DNA of 64,000 nucleotides. Source: Nocardioides gilvus (GTDB lineage: Bacteria; Actinomycetota; Actinomycetes; Propionibacteriales; Nocardioidaceae). Positions 26,908 to 35,125 of this stretch are shown here, in pieces. The stretch is taken from positions 496,001-560,000 of the forward strand of contig NZ_QHKY01000003.1 of the NCBI RefSeq assembly GCF_003194605.1, written 5' to 3'. The translations under genes and the position numbers were made by a program. The notes beneath the pieces are model-generated. The model saw nothing but the letters and a program-made list of their open reading frames with translations. It had not been told where the DNA came from and did no database searches. The first letter of the stretch is position 1. Each line of letters opens with the position of its first letter.

Positions 26908-28749
26908 TCAGATCCCGGCAGGACCGTCCCAACGGGCCAGGACCCGGTACGCCGGGCCGGTCTCGTCGCGCATCGACTTGGTCGCCTCGGCCACCACGGC
27001 TCCGGTGACGGCCACCGGGGCGGCGACGGCGACGGCTGCGGCCCGAGCAGCGCGGTCACCGAGCGTGGGACGCCGACGCCACGGCATCCACAGACGCGGG
27101 ACCAGGTGCCCGACCAGGAAGAAGGCCGCGGTCACCATCTCGAAGGCGGGCCTGGGACTCGCGCGATAGGTGTCGAGCACCGTGAAGCCGCGTTCCTCCA
27201 GAGCCGCCTGCAACAGACCGATCGAGAGGAACTGCTGGTGCTGCGGCTGGAGCCACGCCATCCAGTAGCGGCCGAGCCTGCGACCCGCCGTACTTTCCGG
27301 GTCCGGCACCTCGATCAGGAACAGTCCACCCGGCTTCAGTGCGATGGCGGCGGCGTCGAGCTCCTCGGCGGGCTCGCGGGTGTGCTCGAGGTAGTGGTGC
27401 ATGCTCACCACGTCGAACTGGCCCGCGAGCTCGGGGGCCAGCTCAGGGAACTGGCCCCGATAGGCCCGGTCCACCCAACCGCGCTGGGCTGCTTCTTCGA
27501 TCGCGGAGCCCATCTCGAGCCCTTCGAAGGAGGTGTCGGGGAAGGTCTCGCGGGCGATCAGGCAGAAGTGCGCGTGCCCGCTGCCCACGTCCAACCACCG
27601 CTCGGGGGACGGGTCGACGGCGTGCACCATCGCGGCGCGACCTTGGTAGTCGTCCTCCTGCGAGGCGAACATCCCCTCCATCTCGTCGCCGCCGAAGCCG
27701 TCGTAGCAATCCTTGTAGTAGAAGTCGAGGCCCTCGGGAGTGAGGCGCGGGTTCTGGAAGACGAGGCCACAGCCGGCGCACTCGTCGAGACGGAAGGTGC
27801 CCGGCTTGTGCTGCATCAGGTCGGGCGTGGTGAAGAGACAGCTGATCTCGGTCGAGCCACACCACCGGCACTTGTCGACCGGCGCCTCGAAGAACCGGTC
27901 GGTCCCCAGGGCGACCTCCTCGGCGTACGCGGGGCGGAGCTCGTCGGCGGTGCGGAAGGTCTTGGCCAGCGGCGCGTCGGCCCGGAGCAGGTCAGCGAGC
28001 CGTCCCGTCTCAGCGGCCCACCGGGTGGCGCTCTGCCGACCCAGGTCACGTGGGGCCAACCCGCCCGGCCGTCCGCGCAGCACCCAGGCAGGCTGGGCCT
28101 GGTGGGCAGCGAGTGCGGCGAGGCCTGCCGGGCGCGAGGCCAGCACCCCGGCGCCGAGCACGGCCAGCCCGCCAGCCATGAGGCCCAGGTTCAACACCCC
28201 GTACCGGTCGAAGGTGGTGCGCTGCACCGCCAACTGCTCGTCAGGCGACCACCCGACGGCGCGTTCGGCTGGAGCGACCACGAAGTCGAAGCTGCGCGGG
28301 GCGAAGCGCTTGACCTGGCGAGCGACCTCGATCATCTCGGCCGGTGCGACCGGAGCCGTGGACAGTTCGGCCCGCTCGACCAGGTCACTGCGTACCACCA
28401 GCGCATGACCGACGGTGCGGCCCTGCGTCATCGGTGCGTCACGGTAGGCCGCGAGGTCCACGAGGCGCAGCAGGTCCAGCGCACGCACGACCGGCAGGTC
28501 CCCGGGCACCAGGTCGACCGCGTCCAGACCTTGTCCGTCCGCCCAGGCCACCGCTGCGGGCAAGGTGTCGGGATGCAGTTCGACGCCGTTCGCGGCCAGC
28601 ACGCGCCAGCCACTCGTGTCCACGGGCTCGGCAGGCACCTGCCCCAGCCCCTTCAGGTGCCCGGCGCGATCGCGAAGCCTGCGGCTGTTGAGGGCGACAC
28701 TCACCGTGGTGAGCACGCTGAGGGCGGGAAGGGTACGGATCTTCGGCAT
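26908..28749 (-). CDS. Two-domain protein with C-terminal SAM methyltransferase
   Basis: A 613-residue protein from the ATG at 28749 (AGGA just upstream). The C-terminal half (about residues 325-560) is a class I methyltransferase preceded by a zinc-binding four-Cys module (CRWCG ... CAGCGLVFQNPR), a layout seen in enzymes acting on sugar-nucleotide or polyketide substrates. Motif I is RWLDVGSGHAHFCLIA, and later VVSMHHYLEHTREP and LKPGGLFLIEVPDPES. The C-terminal 60 residues are hydrophobic and basic. The N-terminal 300 residues are unlike anything I recognise, with one hydrophobic stretch near 195-225, and may be a degenerate glycosyltransferase-like region. A polysaccharide or lipid-glycan modification role is inference only. 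It converges on ureD. Confidence 0.72.
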   Translation of the reverse strand: MPKIRTLPALSVLTTVSVALNSRRLRDRAGHLKGLGQVPAEPVDTSGWRVLAANGVELHPDTLPAAVAWADGQGLDAVDLVPGDLPVVRALDLLRLVDLAAYRDAPMTQGRTVGHALVVRSDLVERAELSTAPVAPAEMIEVARQVKRFAPRSFDFVVAPAERAVGWSPDEQLAVQRTTFDRYGVLNLGLMAGGLAVLGAGVLASRPAGLAALAAHQAQPAWVLRGRPGGLAPRDLGRQSATRWAAETGRLADLLRADAPLAKTFRTADELRPAYAEEVALGTDRFFEAPVDKCRWCGSTEISCLFTTPDLMQHKPGTFRLDECAGCGLVFQNPRLTPEGLDFYYKDCYDGFGGDEMEGMFASQEDDYQGRAAMVHAVDPSPERWLDVGSGHAHFCLIARETFPDTSFEGLEMGSAIEEAAQRGWVDRAYRGQFPELAPELAGQFDVVSMHHYLEHTREPAEELDAAAIALKPGGLFLIEVPDPESTAGRRLGRYWMAWLQPQHQQFLSIGLLQAALEERGFTVLDTYRASPRPAFEMVTAAFFLVGHLVPRLWMPWRRRPTLGDRAARAAAVAVAAPVAVTGAVVAEATKSMRDETGPAYRVLARWDGPAGI

Positions 28750-28924
28750 GCGTCCTGCTCCTGGGCTGGGCGAGAAGTCACCCGAAGGTAGCGGTTCAGG
28801 AGCCGCTCGGGAACAGGTCAGCAGCCAACGCTCCGCGGGGTGAGACGTCATCGCCTGTGCCCAGATTCAGGCATTGCCGTCGGCAGGAGCCACGAATGCC
28901 CCGGCGGAGGTGTAGGAAGGTCGC

Positions 28925-29566
28925 ATGGTCTCGACCTACAGCATCCTCGGCGTCGCCGTCATCGCCCTGGGGATGGTGCTCACGCCCGGCCCCAACATGA
29001 TCTACCTCGCGTCCCGGTCGATCTCGCAAGGTCGCTCGGCGGGTCTCGTCTCGCTGGGTGGCGTGGCCCTCGGCTTCGTCTTCTACCTGGGTGCGGCGGG
29101 TCTGGGCCTCGCGGCACTCTTCGCGGCGGTCCCGGCGGCGTACGACGTCGTCAAGATCGCCGGGGCCCTCTACCTCGCGTACCTCGCGTGGGGGATGCTC
29201 CGGCCGGGCGGGTCGTCGCCGTTCCAGACACGCGAACTCGCGCCGCACTCGCGGCGGCGTCTCTTCACGATGGGGCTGATCACCAATCTGCTCAACCCCA
29301 AGATCGCGCTGATGTACGCAGCCCTGATCCCTCAGTTCATCGACCCGGCCGCAGGGTCCACGCTCGGGCAGTTCGCCCAGCTCGGACTCGTCCAGATCGT
29401 GATCGCAGTCTCCGTGAATGCACTGATCGTCGTGGGTGCCTCGTCGGCGAGCGCGTTCCTGTCGACGCGACCGGTCGCCATGCAGATCCAGAGGATCGTC
29501 TCGGGCAGCGTGCTGGGCGGATTCGCTGCCCACCTGCTCGTGAGTGAGGCGCCCACGACGTCCTGA
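28925..29566 (+). CDS. LysE/RhtB family exporter
   Basis: A 213-residue inner-membrane exporter of the LysE superfamily, which pushes out amino acids or related small molecules. Six hydrophobic segments are visible. The conserved N-terminal motif is MVLTPGPNMIYLASRSISQG and the mid motif is MGLITNLLNPKIALMYAALI. GGAAGG lies four bases before the ATG at 28925. It diverges from the 26908-28749 gene (175 bp between starts) and is followed by the second copy of the long palindrome. Substrate is not predictable; no LysG-like regulator is adjacent. Confidence 0.9.
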   Translation: MVSTYSILGVAVIALGMVLTPGPNMIYLASRSISQGRSAGLVSLGGVALGFVFYLGAAGLGLAALFAAVPAAYDVVKIAGALYLAYLAWGMLRPGGSSPFQTRELAPHSRRRLFTMGLITNLLNPKIALMYAALIPQFIDPAAGSTLGQFAQLGLVQIVIAVSVNALIVVGASSASAFLSTRPVAMQIQRIVSGSVLGGFAAHLLVSEAPTTS

Positions 29567-29637
29567 TGCGCACGACCGGCCGACGAGTTGGACTCGTCGC
29601 AGGCATGACCGGGAAAGATCCCGGCGGCCGTACTCAC

Positions 29638-29682
29638 TGTGCGGTGCCTGGGTGTCACCTGGTGGCACCCAGGCACCGCACA
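29638..29682. terminator. Long palindrome between convergent genes (repeat copy 2)
   Basis: Arms 29638-29659 and 29661-29682 pair over 22 positions around a single T, with one T-G wobble. The sequence matches the element at 26848-26896 except for a T-to-C and its partner A-to-G change, plus the wobble base. It lies between the LysE exporter and the 29811 gene ends, as copy 1 does between two other convergent genes. Confidence 0.8.
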
Positions 29683-29691
29683 AGCGGTTCT

Positions 29692-29824
29692 GCGCTCACT
29701 CCAGCTCGAATCCACGGTCGTGGAGCTGACCCTCCGCTCGTGCCTCGCTGCGCTCACTCCAACTCGAGCTGATGGTCGTGGAGCTGACCTCCGCTCGTGC
29801 CTCGCTGCGCTCACTCCAACTCGA
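29692..29824. repeat. Imperfect tandem repeat (57-58 bp) spanning a gene end
   Basis: The string gcgctcactcca starts at 29692, 29750 and 29807, and the sequence between follows the same order (ctcga, ggtcgtggagctgac, ctccgctcgtgcctcgct). The third copy covers the last codons and stop of the minus-strand methyltransferase (stop at 29811-29813), so the gene end appears to have been duplicated twice into the downstream region. Confidence 0.8.
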
Positions 29825-31331
29825 GGAACCCCTCAGCGACCATCTCGCGCACCGCCGGAAGCACCTGCGTACGCACCTCGGCGGCGTCCTGCTCCAGCAG
29901 GCTGGCCACGGCGTCGAGGATCTGCCCGACGCTCAGGTCGCCGTCGCAGGCGCCCACCACGGCGGCCTCGAGGGTGTCGACCTGCCGGGCGCGGCGCATC
30001 CCGCGCTGCTGACGGAGCACGATCGTCTCGGGGTCCTCGGCACCCGGCGCTCCCTGGGTCTCCTGGCGTACGTCGTTGCGCAGCACGAGCCGCTCGGCAG
30101 CCAGCGCCTCGAGGTCGGCGACCCCGGCAAGCGCGTCCTGGGCTGCCTCCCACTCCTCGATGGCCGGCGCGATGGGCTGCTCGACCTCGTACGGCCAGTC
30201 GACGAGCTCGCGGGCGTCACCGCCCTTGCGCACGCTGATCCACCCGAAGCCGATGCCCTCGACGCCCTGGGCCTCCAGCCAGCCCAACCAGGTGTCGTAG
30301 CGCTCGGTGTAACCAGGCCCGCCGTGCAGGCCGGCGTCCTTCAGCCACAGCTCGACGTAACCGGCGGGGTCGATGACCTCGCGCTGCACGACGAAGGCAG
30401 AGGTGTCGTCGGGGAGCCAGGAGGCGAGACGTTCGTCCCAGGGCGTGCCCTCGGCGACCACCCAGTTGGCGAGCACCTGGAGCCAGCCGCCGTCGGCGAG
30501 GTGGTCGACGCCGCGGCGTACGACGTGCTCGACGGCCTGGTCACCGGGCAAGCCGGAGTCGCGGTAGACGAGCCGCTCACCGGTGGCCGGCGAGATCACG
30601 AAGGGCGGGTTGGTGGCGATCAGGTCGAACACGTCACCCAGGACCGGCTCGAAGAAGGACCCGTCCCGGACCTCGACGTTGTCGATCCCGTTGAGCGCCA
30701 TGTTGAACCGAGTCATCGCGAGGGCGCGGGCGTTGACGTCGGTGGCCACGACCCGCTCGGCGTGGGTGGCCAGGTGCAGGGACTGGACGCCGCAGCCGGT
30801 GCCGAGGTCGAGCGCGCGACCGACGGGTGTGCGCATCGTGAGCTGGGCCAGCGAGGTCGAAGCCGGGCTGACGCCGAGCACGTAGTCGCCGCTCACCTGG
30901 TTGGGGCGCCCGTCCATCCCCGGAGTCAGGTCGCTCAGGATCCAGCGGTCGGCCGCGCCTGCGCCCCCGTCGAGGCCGGCGTCGTCACTGGCGTACGGGC
31001 GTACGTCGAGGCGGGCCCTGACCTCGTCGCCGGAGGTGGTCAGGATGCCAGCGGTGGCCATGCGGTCCACCAGTCCGCCGAGCGCCCGGTCGGCGCGCGC
31101 GCGGGTGACGGGGCGCTGCAGGGTGAAGAGACGCGTCAGGGTCTCCAGAGCTGAGCTCCCCCGGGTGGCTCGCTCACCGGGTGTGGTCTCGTTGCGCCCG
31201 AGGGCGGAGTGCGCCTGCGGGCCGAGCAGGTCGGCGACCGCGTCGTAGGTGAAGGTGGCAGAGGCCAGGGCGTCGCCCAGGAGGCGAGGCAGGTCAGGGT
31301 GGTCGAGGCGTTCGTCAGGCAGACCGGGCAT
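29811..31331 (-). CDS. Class I methyltransferase with NPPF motif (PrmC/RlmG-like)
   Basis: A 506-residue protein. The ATG at 31331 has GCGAGG nine bases upstream and is preferred to an ATG at 31340. The N-terminal 160 residues are helical (a winged-helix-like module seen in these proteins). The central domain has motif I GRALDLGTGCGVQSLHLA, the acidic VVATDVNARALAM, and the NATNPPF-type active-site motif IATNPPFVIS, typical of enzymes methylating amide or amino nitrogens in protein or nucleic acid. The last 150 residues form another helical domain ending with ELE before the stop. Substrate is unknown. Related genes occur near hppA and topA in other actinobacteria. Confidence 0.85.
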   Translation of the reverse strand: MPGLPDERLDHPDLPRLLGDALASATFTYDAVADLLGPQAHSALGRNETTPGERATRGSSALETLTRLFTLQRPVTRARADRALGGLVDRMATAGILTTSGDEVRARLDVRPYASDDAGLDGGAGAADRWILSDLTPGMDGRPNQVSGDYVLGVSPASTSLAQLTMRTPVGRALDLGTGCGVQSLHLATHAERVVATDVNARALAMTRFNMALNGIDNVEVRDGSFFEPVLGDVFDLIATNPPFVISPATGERLVYRDSGLPGDQAVEHVVRRGVDHLADGGWLQVLANWVVAEGTPWDERLASWLPDDTSAFVVQREVIDPAGYVELWLKDAGLHGGPGYTERYDTWLGWLEAQGVEGIGFGWISVRKGGDARELVDWPYEVEQPIAPAIEEWEAAQDALAGVADLEALAAERLVLRNDVRQETQGAPGAEDPETIVLRQQRGMRRARQVDTLEAAVVGACDGDLSVGQILDAVASLLEQDAAEVRTQVLPAVREMVAEGFLELE

Positions 31332-31366
31332 GGCGCCCATCCTCGCAGCAGCCGGAGGGGCTCAGG

Positions 31367-31957
31367 TCACCCGGCGCTGGACTCGAGCTGCACCAGATAG
31401 TCGGTGAGGAAGCCGTTGAAGCACTTCTCCAGCTTGCGGTTGAAGACCTTGGAGGCCCCGTCATTGGTCTTGTCGCCGACGATCATGCTCACGAAGATCG
31501 CCTTCATGTTCTCCGGCGTCCCCGCCTTCTCGACACAGGTGGAGGCACCCTCGGAAATTTCCGGGATCGCGGCGAGCTCCCCCAACGACTCGGGGTCGGA
31601 GAACTCGGCGAACAGGAGCTGGCGCATGTCGACGCCACAACCACCGAAGTGGTCGTAGATGGCCTGTCCCTCCGACTGCGTGAGGTTGAGCTCGGGGTAC
31701 TCCAACGTGCCGGCCTCCGTGGCGAACCTGCTCAGCCCGTACGCCTCCTGCAGGCGGTCGGTGCCGACGGTGTCCACGAACTTCGACCCGATGCAGCGGC
31801 CCTTGGCCTCGTTGACACCCATGTCGTTGCTGGCCAGGGAACTGGCCATCGTGTCGATGTACTTGTCCTTGCGGTCACCCTCGGACTCGCCTCCGCAGGC
31901 TGAGAGGAGGACCACGAGCAGGGGCAGGACCCACAGGGAGCGCAGCGACACGAGCAT
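31367..31957 (-). CDS. Hypothetical lipoprotein
   Basis: A 196-residue secreted protein with a lipoprotein signal: hydrophobic residues 4-19 and lipobox LLSACGG with Cys 21 lipidated. The mature part is acidic and helical, with five further Cys residues (in KGRCIGSK, FGGCGVDM, ASTCVEKAG and EKCFNGF among them), suggesting disulfides outside the cell. The repeated pattern of a Cys within a helix resembles other small actinobacterial lipoproteins of unknown role. It lies 35 bp after the start of the methyltransferase gene on the same strand, probably in one unit reading from 31957 through 29811. Confidence 0.75.
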   Translation of the reverse strand: MLVSLRSLWVLPLLVVLLSACGGESEGDRKDKYIDTMASSLASNDMGVNEAKGRCIGSKFVDTVGTDRLQEAYGLSRFATEAGTLEYPELNLTQSEGQAIYDHFGGCGVDMRQLLFAEFSDPESLGELAAIPEISEGASTCVEKAGTPENMKAIFVSMIVGDKTNDGASKVFNRKLEKCFNGFLTDYLVQLESSAG

Positions 31958-32031
31958 TTCCTTCCACCACGGAGACGCCCTTCGCCCCCGGACGCGACCC
32001 TAAAGGGTCCGCGCGGTCAGCGGAAGGGGTC

Positions 32032-34437
32032 TCACCCGACGTGCTGACCGTCCGAGCTGCCTCTGGAGGCACTCCCACCATCCGGTCCGGTGTTCATCTC
32101 ATCGTTCGGCGCCGGGTCCGGCCCCGGGTCCGGGACCTGGTCGGAGAGCAGAGGGCCGTGTTCCTTCACGTTGCTCTCGGGGCCCTTCGCGTAGATCAAC
32201 GCCCCGATGATGACGAGCAGCGCGAAGGCAGCGATGCCGTAGCGCACCCACGGGTTCTCGTCGGCGCCCATGCTGACCTGGACGATCGTGCTGGCGATCA
32301 GCAACGAGACCAGGTTCATCACCTTGAGCAGCGGGTTGATCGCCGGTCCGGCGGTGTCCTTGAACGGGTCTCCGACGGTGTCTCCGATGACCACCGCTGC
32401 GTGCGCCTCCGACCCCTTGCCGCCGTGGTGGCCGTCCTCGACGACCTTCTTGGCGTTGTCCCAGGCTCCGCCGGAGTTGGCCAGGAAGACCGCCATCAGG
32501 ACCCCCGTCCCGATGGCGCCCGCCAGGAAACCGGCGAGCGACTCAACGCCGAGACCGAAGCCGACGGCGATCGGGGCCATCACGGCCAGGACACCGGGGG
32601 TGATCAGTTCACGCAGGGAGTCACGGGTGACGATGTCGACGACCTTGCCGTACTCGGGTCGCCCGGTGCCCTCCATGATCCCGGGGATCTCGCGGAACTG
32701 GCGGCGCACCTCCATCACGACCGCACCCGCGGCCCGGGCCACGGCGTTGATCGCGAGGCCCGAGAAGAGGAAGACAACCGCACCGCCGAGCAGTACGCCG
32801 ACCAGGACGGCCGGGCTGAAGACGGTGAAGTCGAGTACGTCCGTGGCCCCCGAGTCGACGAGCGCGGAGGCGACCGAGGTCGCGTACGACCCGAAGAGCG
32901 CCGTGGCCGCGAGCACCGCGGTGGCGATCGCGATGCCCTTGGTGATCGCCTTGGTGGTGTTGCCGACTGCATCGAGCTCGGTGAGGATCTGTGCCCCCTC
33001 CTCGCTCACGTCCCCCGACATCTCGGCGATGCCCTGGGCGTTGTCGGAGACCGGCCCGAAGGTGTCCATCGCGACGATCACCCCGACGGTGGTGAGCAGT
33101 CCACAACCGGCCAGCGCGACCGCGAAGAGGGAGAGCGTGAGGGTAGCCCCGCCGAGCAGGAACCCGCCGAAGACCGCCGCCCCGATCACCATCGTGGTGT
33201 AGACCGCCGACTCGAATCCGACGCTGAGACCAGAGAGGAGGACGGTGGCCGCGCCGGTCAGGGACGTGCGTCCGACCTCACGGACGGGACGGTGCTCGGT
33301 GCCGGTGTAGTAACCGGTCAGCGTCAGGATCGCGGCAGCCATCACCACGCCGATGACCACGGCGAGCGAGGCGATCAGGCGCGGGTCGCCGGTCGCGCTC
33401 CCCATGTCGACCCCGGTCACGTTGTCGAACTCCGCAAAGGTCGCCGGGAGGTAGACGTAGGCCAGGACGACGCAACCCAGGGCACCGACGGCCGAGGAGA
33501 TGTAGAAGGCCCGGTTGATGGTGGTCAACCCGTTCTCGCCCACCTTCGCCCGGGTGAGGAAGATGCCCAGCACTGCGGTCAGGGCGCCGATCGCGGGGAT
33601 CAGCAGGGGGAAGACGAGACCCGCGTCGCCGAACGCCTGGGACCCGAGGATCAGCGCGGCGACCAGGGTGACGGCGTACGACTCGAAGAGGTCGGCGGCC
33701 ATTCCGGCGCAGTCGCCGACGTTGTCGCCCACGTTGTCGGCGATGGTGGCGGCGTTGCGTGGGTCGTCCTCCGGGATGCCCTGTTCGACCTTGCCGACGA
33801 GGTCGGCCCCGACGTCGGCGGCCTTGGTGAAGATGCCGCCCCCGACCCTCATGAACATCGCGAGCAGCGCAGCTCCGAAGCCGAAGCCTTCCAGCACGTG
33901 CGCGGCCTCGTCACGGAAGATCAGCACCACCGAGCTCGCGCCCAGCAGGCCGAGCCCCACGGTGGCCATGCCGACGAAGGCACCGGTGCGGAATCCGATC
34001 GTCATCGCCGGCTCACGACCCTGGGTGTTGGCGGCGGCCGCGACGCGCAGGTTGGCGCGTACGGCCAGCGACATCCCGAGGTAGCCGATCGCTGCCGAGA
34101 AGCCCGCGCCCAGCAGGAAGAAGATCGACCTACCCACCCGGACGCCCATGTCGGCGGCAGGCAGCGCCAGCAGCACGAAGAAGGCGATGGCCGCGAAGAT
34201 CGCGAGCGTGCGGAACTGGCGGGCGAGGTAGGCGTTGGCCCCTTCCTGCACGGCCAGGGCGATCTCCTTCATGCCGGCCGTGCCTTCGCCCGCGGCCAGC
34301 ACCTGCGCCCGGAAGACGGCCGCCATCGCGAGCGCTGCCAGCGAGATCGCGAGGACCACCACAACCAGGATGAAGTTGGTGCCGACGAGTTCGGGCGTGG
34401 CAGCGGGATCGACCACTGCAGGGATGGGACCGGTCAT
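32032..34437 (-). CDS. hppA: Membrane-bound H+-translocating pyrophosphatase
   Basis: An 801-residue integral membrane pump that couples hydrolysis of pyrophosphate to proton export. About sixteen helices are visible. Substrate-site motifs are GGGIFTKAADVGADLVGKVE (with EDDPRN following), DNVGDNVGDCAGMAADLFES, and near the C-terminus DNAKKVVEDG and GDTVGDPFKDTAGPAINPL. The motif GNTTKAITKG carries Lys and Thr at the two positions that mark the K+-independent subclass. The C-terminal 40 residues are a soluble Pro/Asp/Gly tail. GGAGG lies five bases before the ATG at 34437. In Streptomyces, as I recall, the same gene neighbours bldG and topA. Confidence 0.96.
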   Translation of the reverse strand: MTGPIPAVVDPAATPELVGTNFILVVVVLAISLAALAMAAVFRAQVLAAGEGTAGMKEIALAVQEGANAYLARQFRTLAIFAAIAFFVLLALPAADMGVRVGRSIFFLLGAGFSAAIGYLGMSLAVRANLRVAAAANTQGREPAMTIGFRTGAFVGMATVGLGLLGASSVVLIFRDEAAHVLEGFGFGAALLAMFMRVGGGIFTKAADVGADLVGKVEQGIPEDDPRNAATIADNVGDNVGDCAGMAADLFESYAVTLVAALILGSQAFGDAGLVFPLLIPAIGALTAVLGIFLTRAKVGENGLTTINRAFYISSAVGALGCVVLAYVYLPATFAEFDNVTGVDMGSATGDPRLIASLAVVIGVVMAAAILTLTGYYTGTEHRPVREVGRTSLTGAATVLLSGLSVGFESAVYTTMVIGAAVFGGFLLGGATLTLSLFAVALAGCGLLTTVGVIVAMDTFGPVSDNAQGIAEMSGDVSEEGAQILTELDAVGNTTKAITKGIAIATAVLAATALFGSYATSVASALVDSGATDVLDFTVFSPAVLVGVLLGGAVVFLFSGLAINAVARAAGAVVMEVRRQFREIPGIMEGTGRPEYGKVVDIVTRDSLRELITPGVLAVMAPIAVGFGLGVESLAGFLAGAIGTGVLMAVFLANSGGAWDNAKKVVEDGHHGGKGSEAHAAVVIGDTVGDPFKDTAGPAINPLLKVMNLVSLLIASTIVQVSMGADENPWVRYGIAAFALLVIIGALIYAKGPESNVKEHGPLLSDQVPDPGPDPAPNDEMNTGPDGGSASRGSSDGQHVG

Positions 34438-34559
34438 CTGAGCCTCCGTTGAGAGAGCGCCGAGCGTGTGGGGCCGCCTACAAGTTCACTTGGCTGAGCA
34501 GTGTACGCAGATGTGAGGCAGGTCACGCCAGACCCAATTCGGGTCGCGACACGAAACAC

Positions 34560-34592
34560 GACACCCGCCCTGCCAGTGGCAGGGCGGGTGTC
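34560..34592. terminator. Hairpin terminator downstream of STAS gene
   Basis: Arms GACACCCGCCCTGCC and GGCAGGGCGGGTGTC pair perfectly over 15 bp around AGT. It lies 64 bp past the stop of the STAS gene and about 120 bp upstream of hppA on the same strand, separating the two transcription units. Confidence 0.82.
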
Positions 34593-34656
34593 GGAGGCGT
34601 GAGAAAGAGGCGTGGAGAAAGAAGTCAGCCCGCGTCAGTGCTGGATCGGGCTCGGC

Positions 34657-34992
34657 TCAGTTGGCGAGGGCAGTGGCCTGGTCGGGGTGGATCTCGAAGA
34701 CCTTGGCGAGTCCGGTGATCCGGAAGATCTTGAGCAGACGGTCCTGCCCACAGATCAGGGACAACGAACCGTCGTTGGCGCGCACCTTCTTCAGGCCGCC
34801 CACCAGCACACCCAGGCCGGTCGAGTCCAGGAACTCGACCGCACTCAGGTCGATGATCAGGTCGTAGACGCCCGCACCGACCAGGTCGGTGATGGTGTCA
34901 CGCAACTTGGGGGCGGTGTAGACATCGATCTCGCCGCCGACCTCGATCACGGTGCGACCATCAACGTCGCGGGACTCCAAAGTCAGATCCAC
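34657..34992 (-). CDS. BldG-like anti-sigma factor antagonist (STAS domain)
   Basis: A 111-residue single STAS domain of the SpoIIAA/RsbV type, which when unphosphorylated binds an anti-sigma factor and frees its sigma factor. The GTG at 34992 has AGGAGC six bases upstream. Motifs are [18 protein letters not shown] and [19 protein letters not shown], the latter carrying the phosphorylated Ser/Thr. Synteny with hppA and a divergent helicase matches Streptomyces bldG as I remember it. In Streptomyces an anti-sigma gene follows bldG; here none is adjacent, and a terminator follows, so its partner must lie elsewhere. Confidence 0.9.
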   Translation of the reverse strand: MDLTLESRDVDGRTVIEVGGEIDVYTAPKLRDTITDLVGAGVYDLIIDLSAVEFLDSTGLGVLVGGLKKVRANDGSLSLICGQDRLLKIFRITGLAKVFEIHPDQATALAN

Positions 34993-35125
34993 GGTGTCGC
35001 TCCTAAAGTTCACGCTCGACCGCGCGGTCGAGAGGCCGTCCGAATCCCCACTGTGCGGGCAGCGTGACGAAGGCTAGCAAACGTCTCGGTCGGCAGTCGT
35101 CGGCCGCACCCGTCAGACTGTCTGC

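Noticed and set aside
32041-34452. 803-codon open frame antisense to hppA, longer than hppA itself
   Set aside because: Charged, repetitive Gly/Asp/Glu/Arg translation; hppA has all pump motifs and a good ribosome site.
34522-34557. GTCAC and GAAAC near hppA as a third GlnR box
   Set aside because: The spacing is wrong; the box expected six bases before GAAAC reads GGTCG and does not end in AC.
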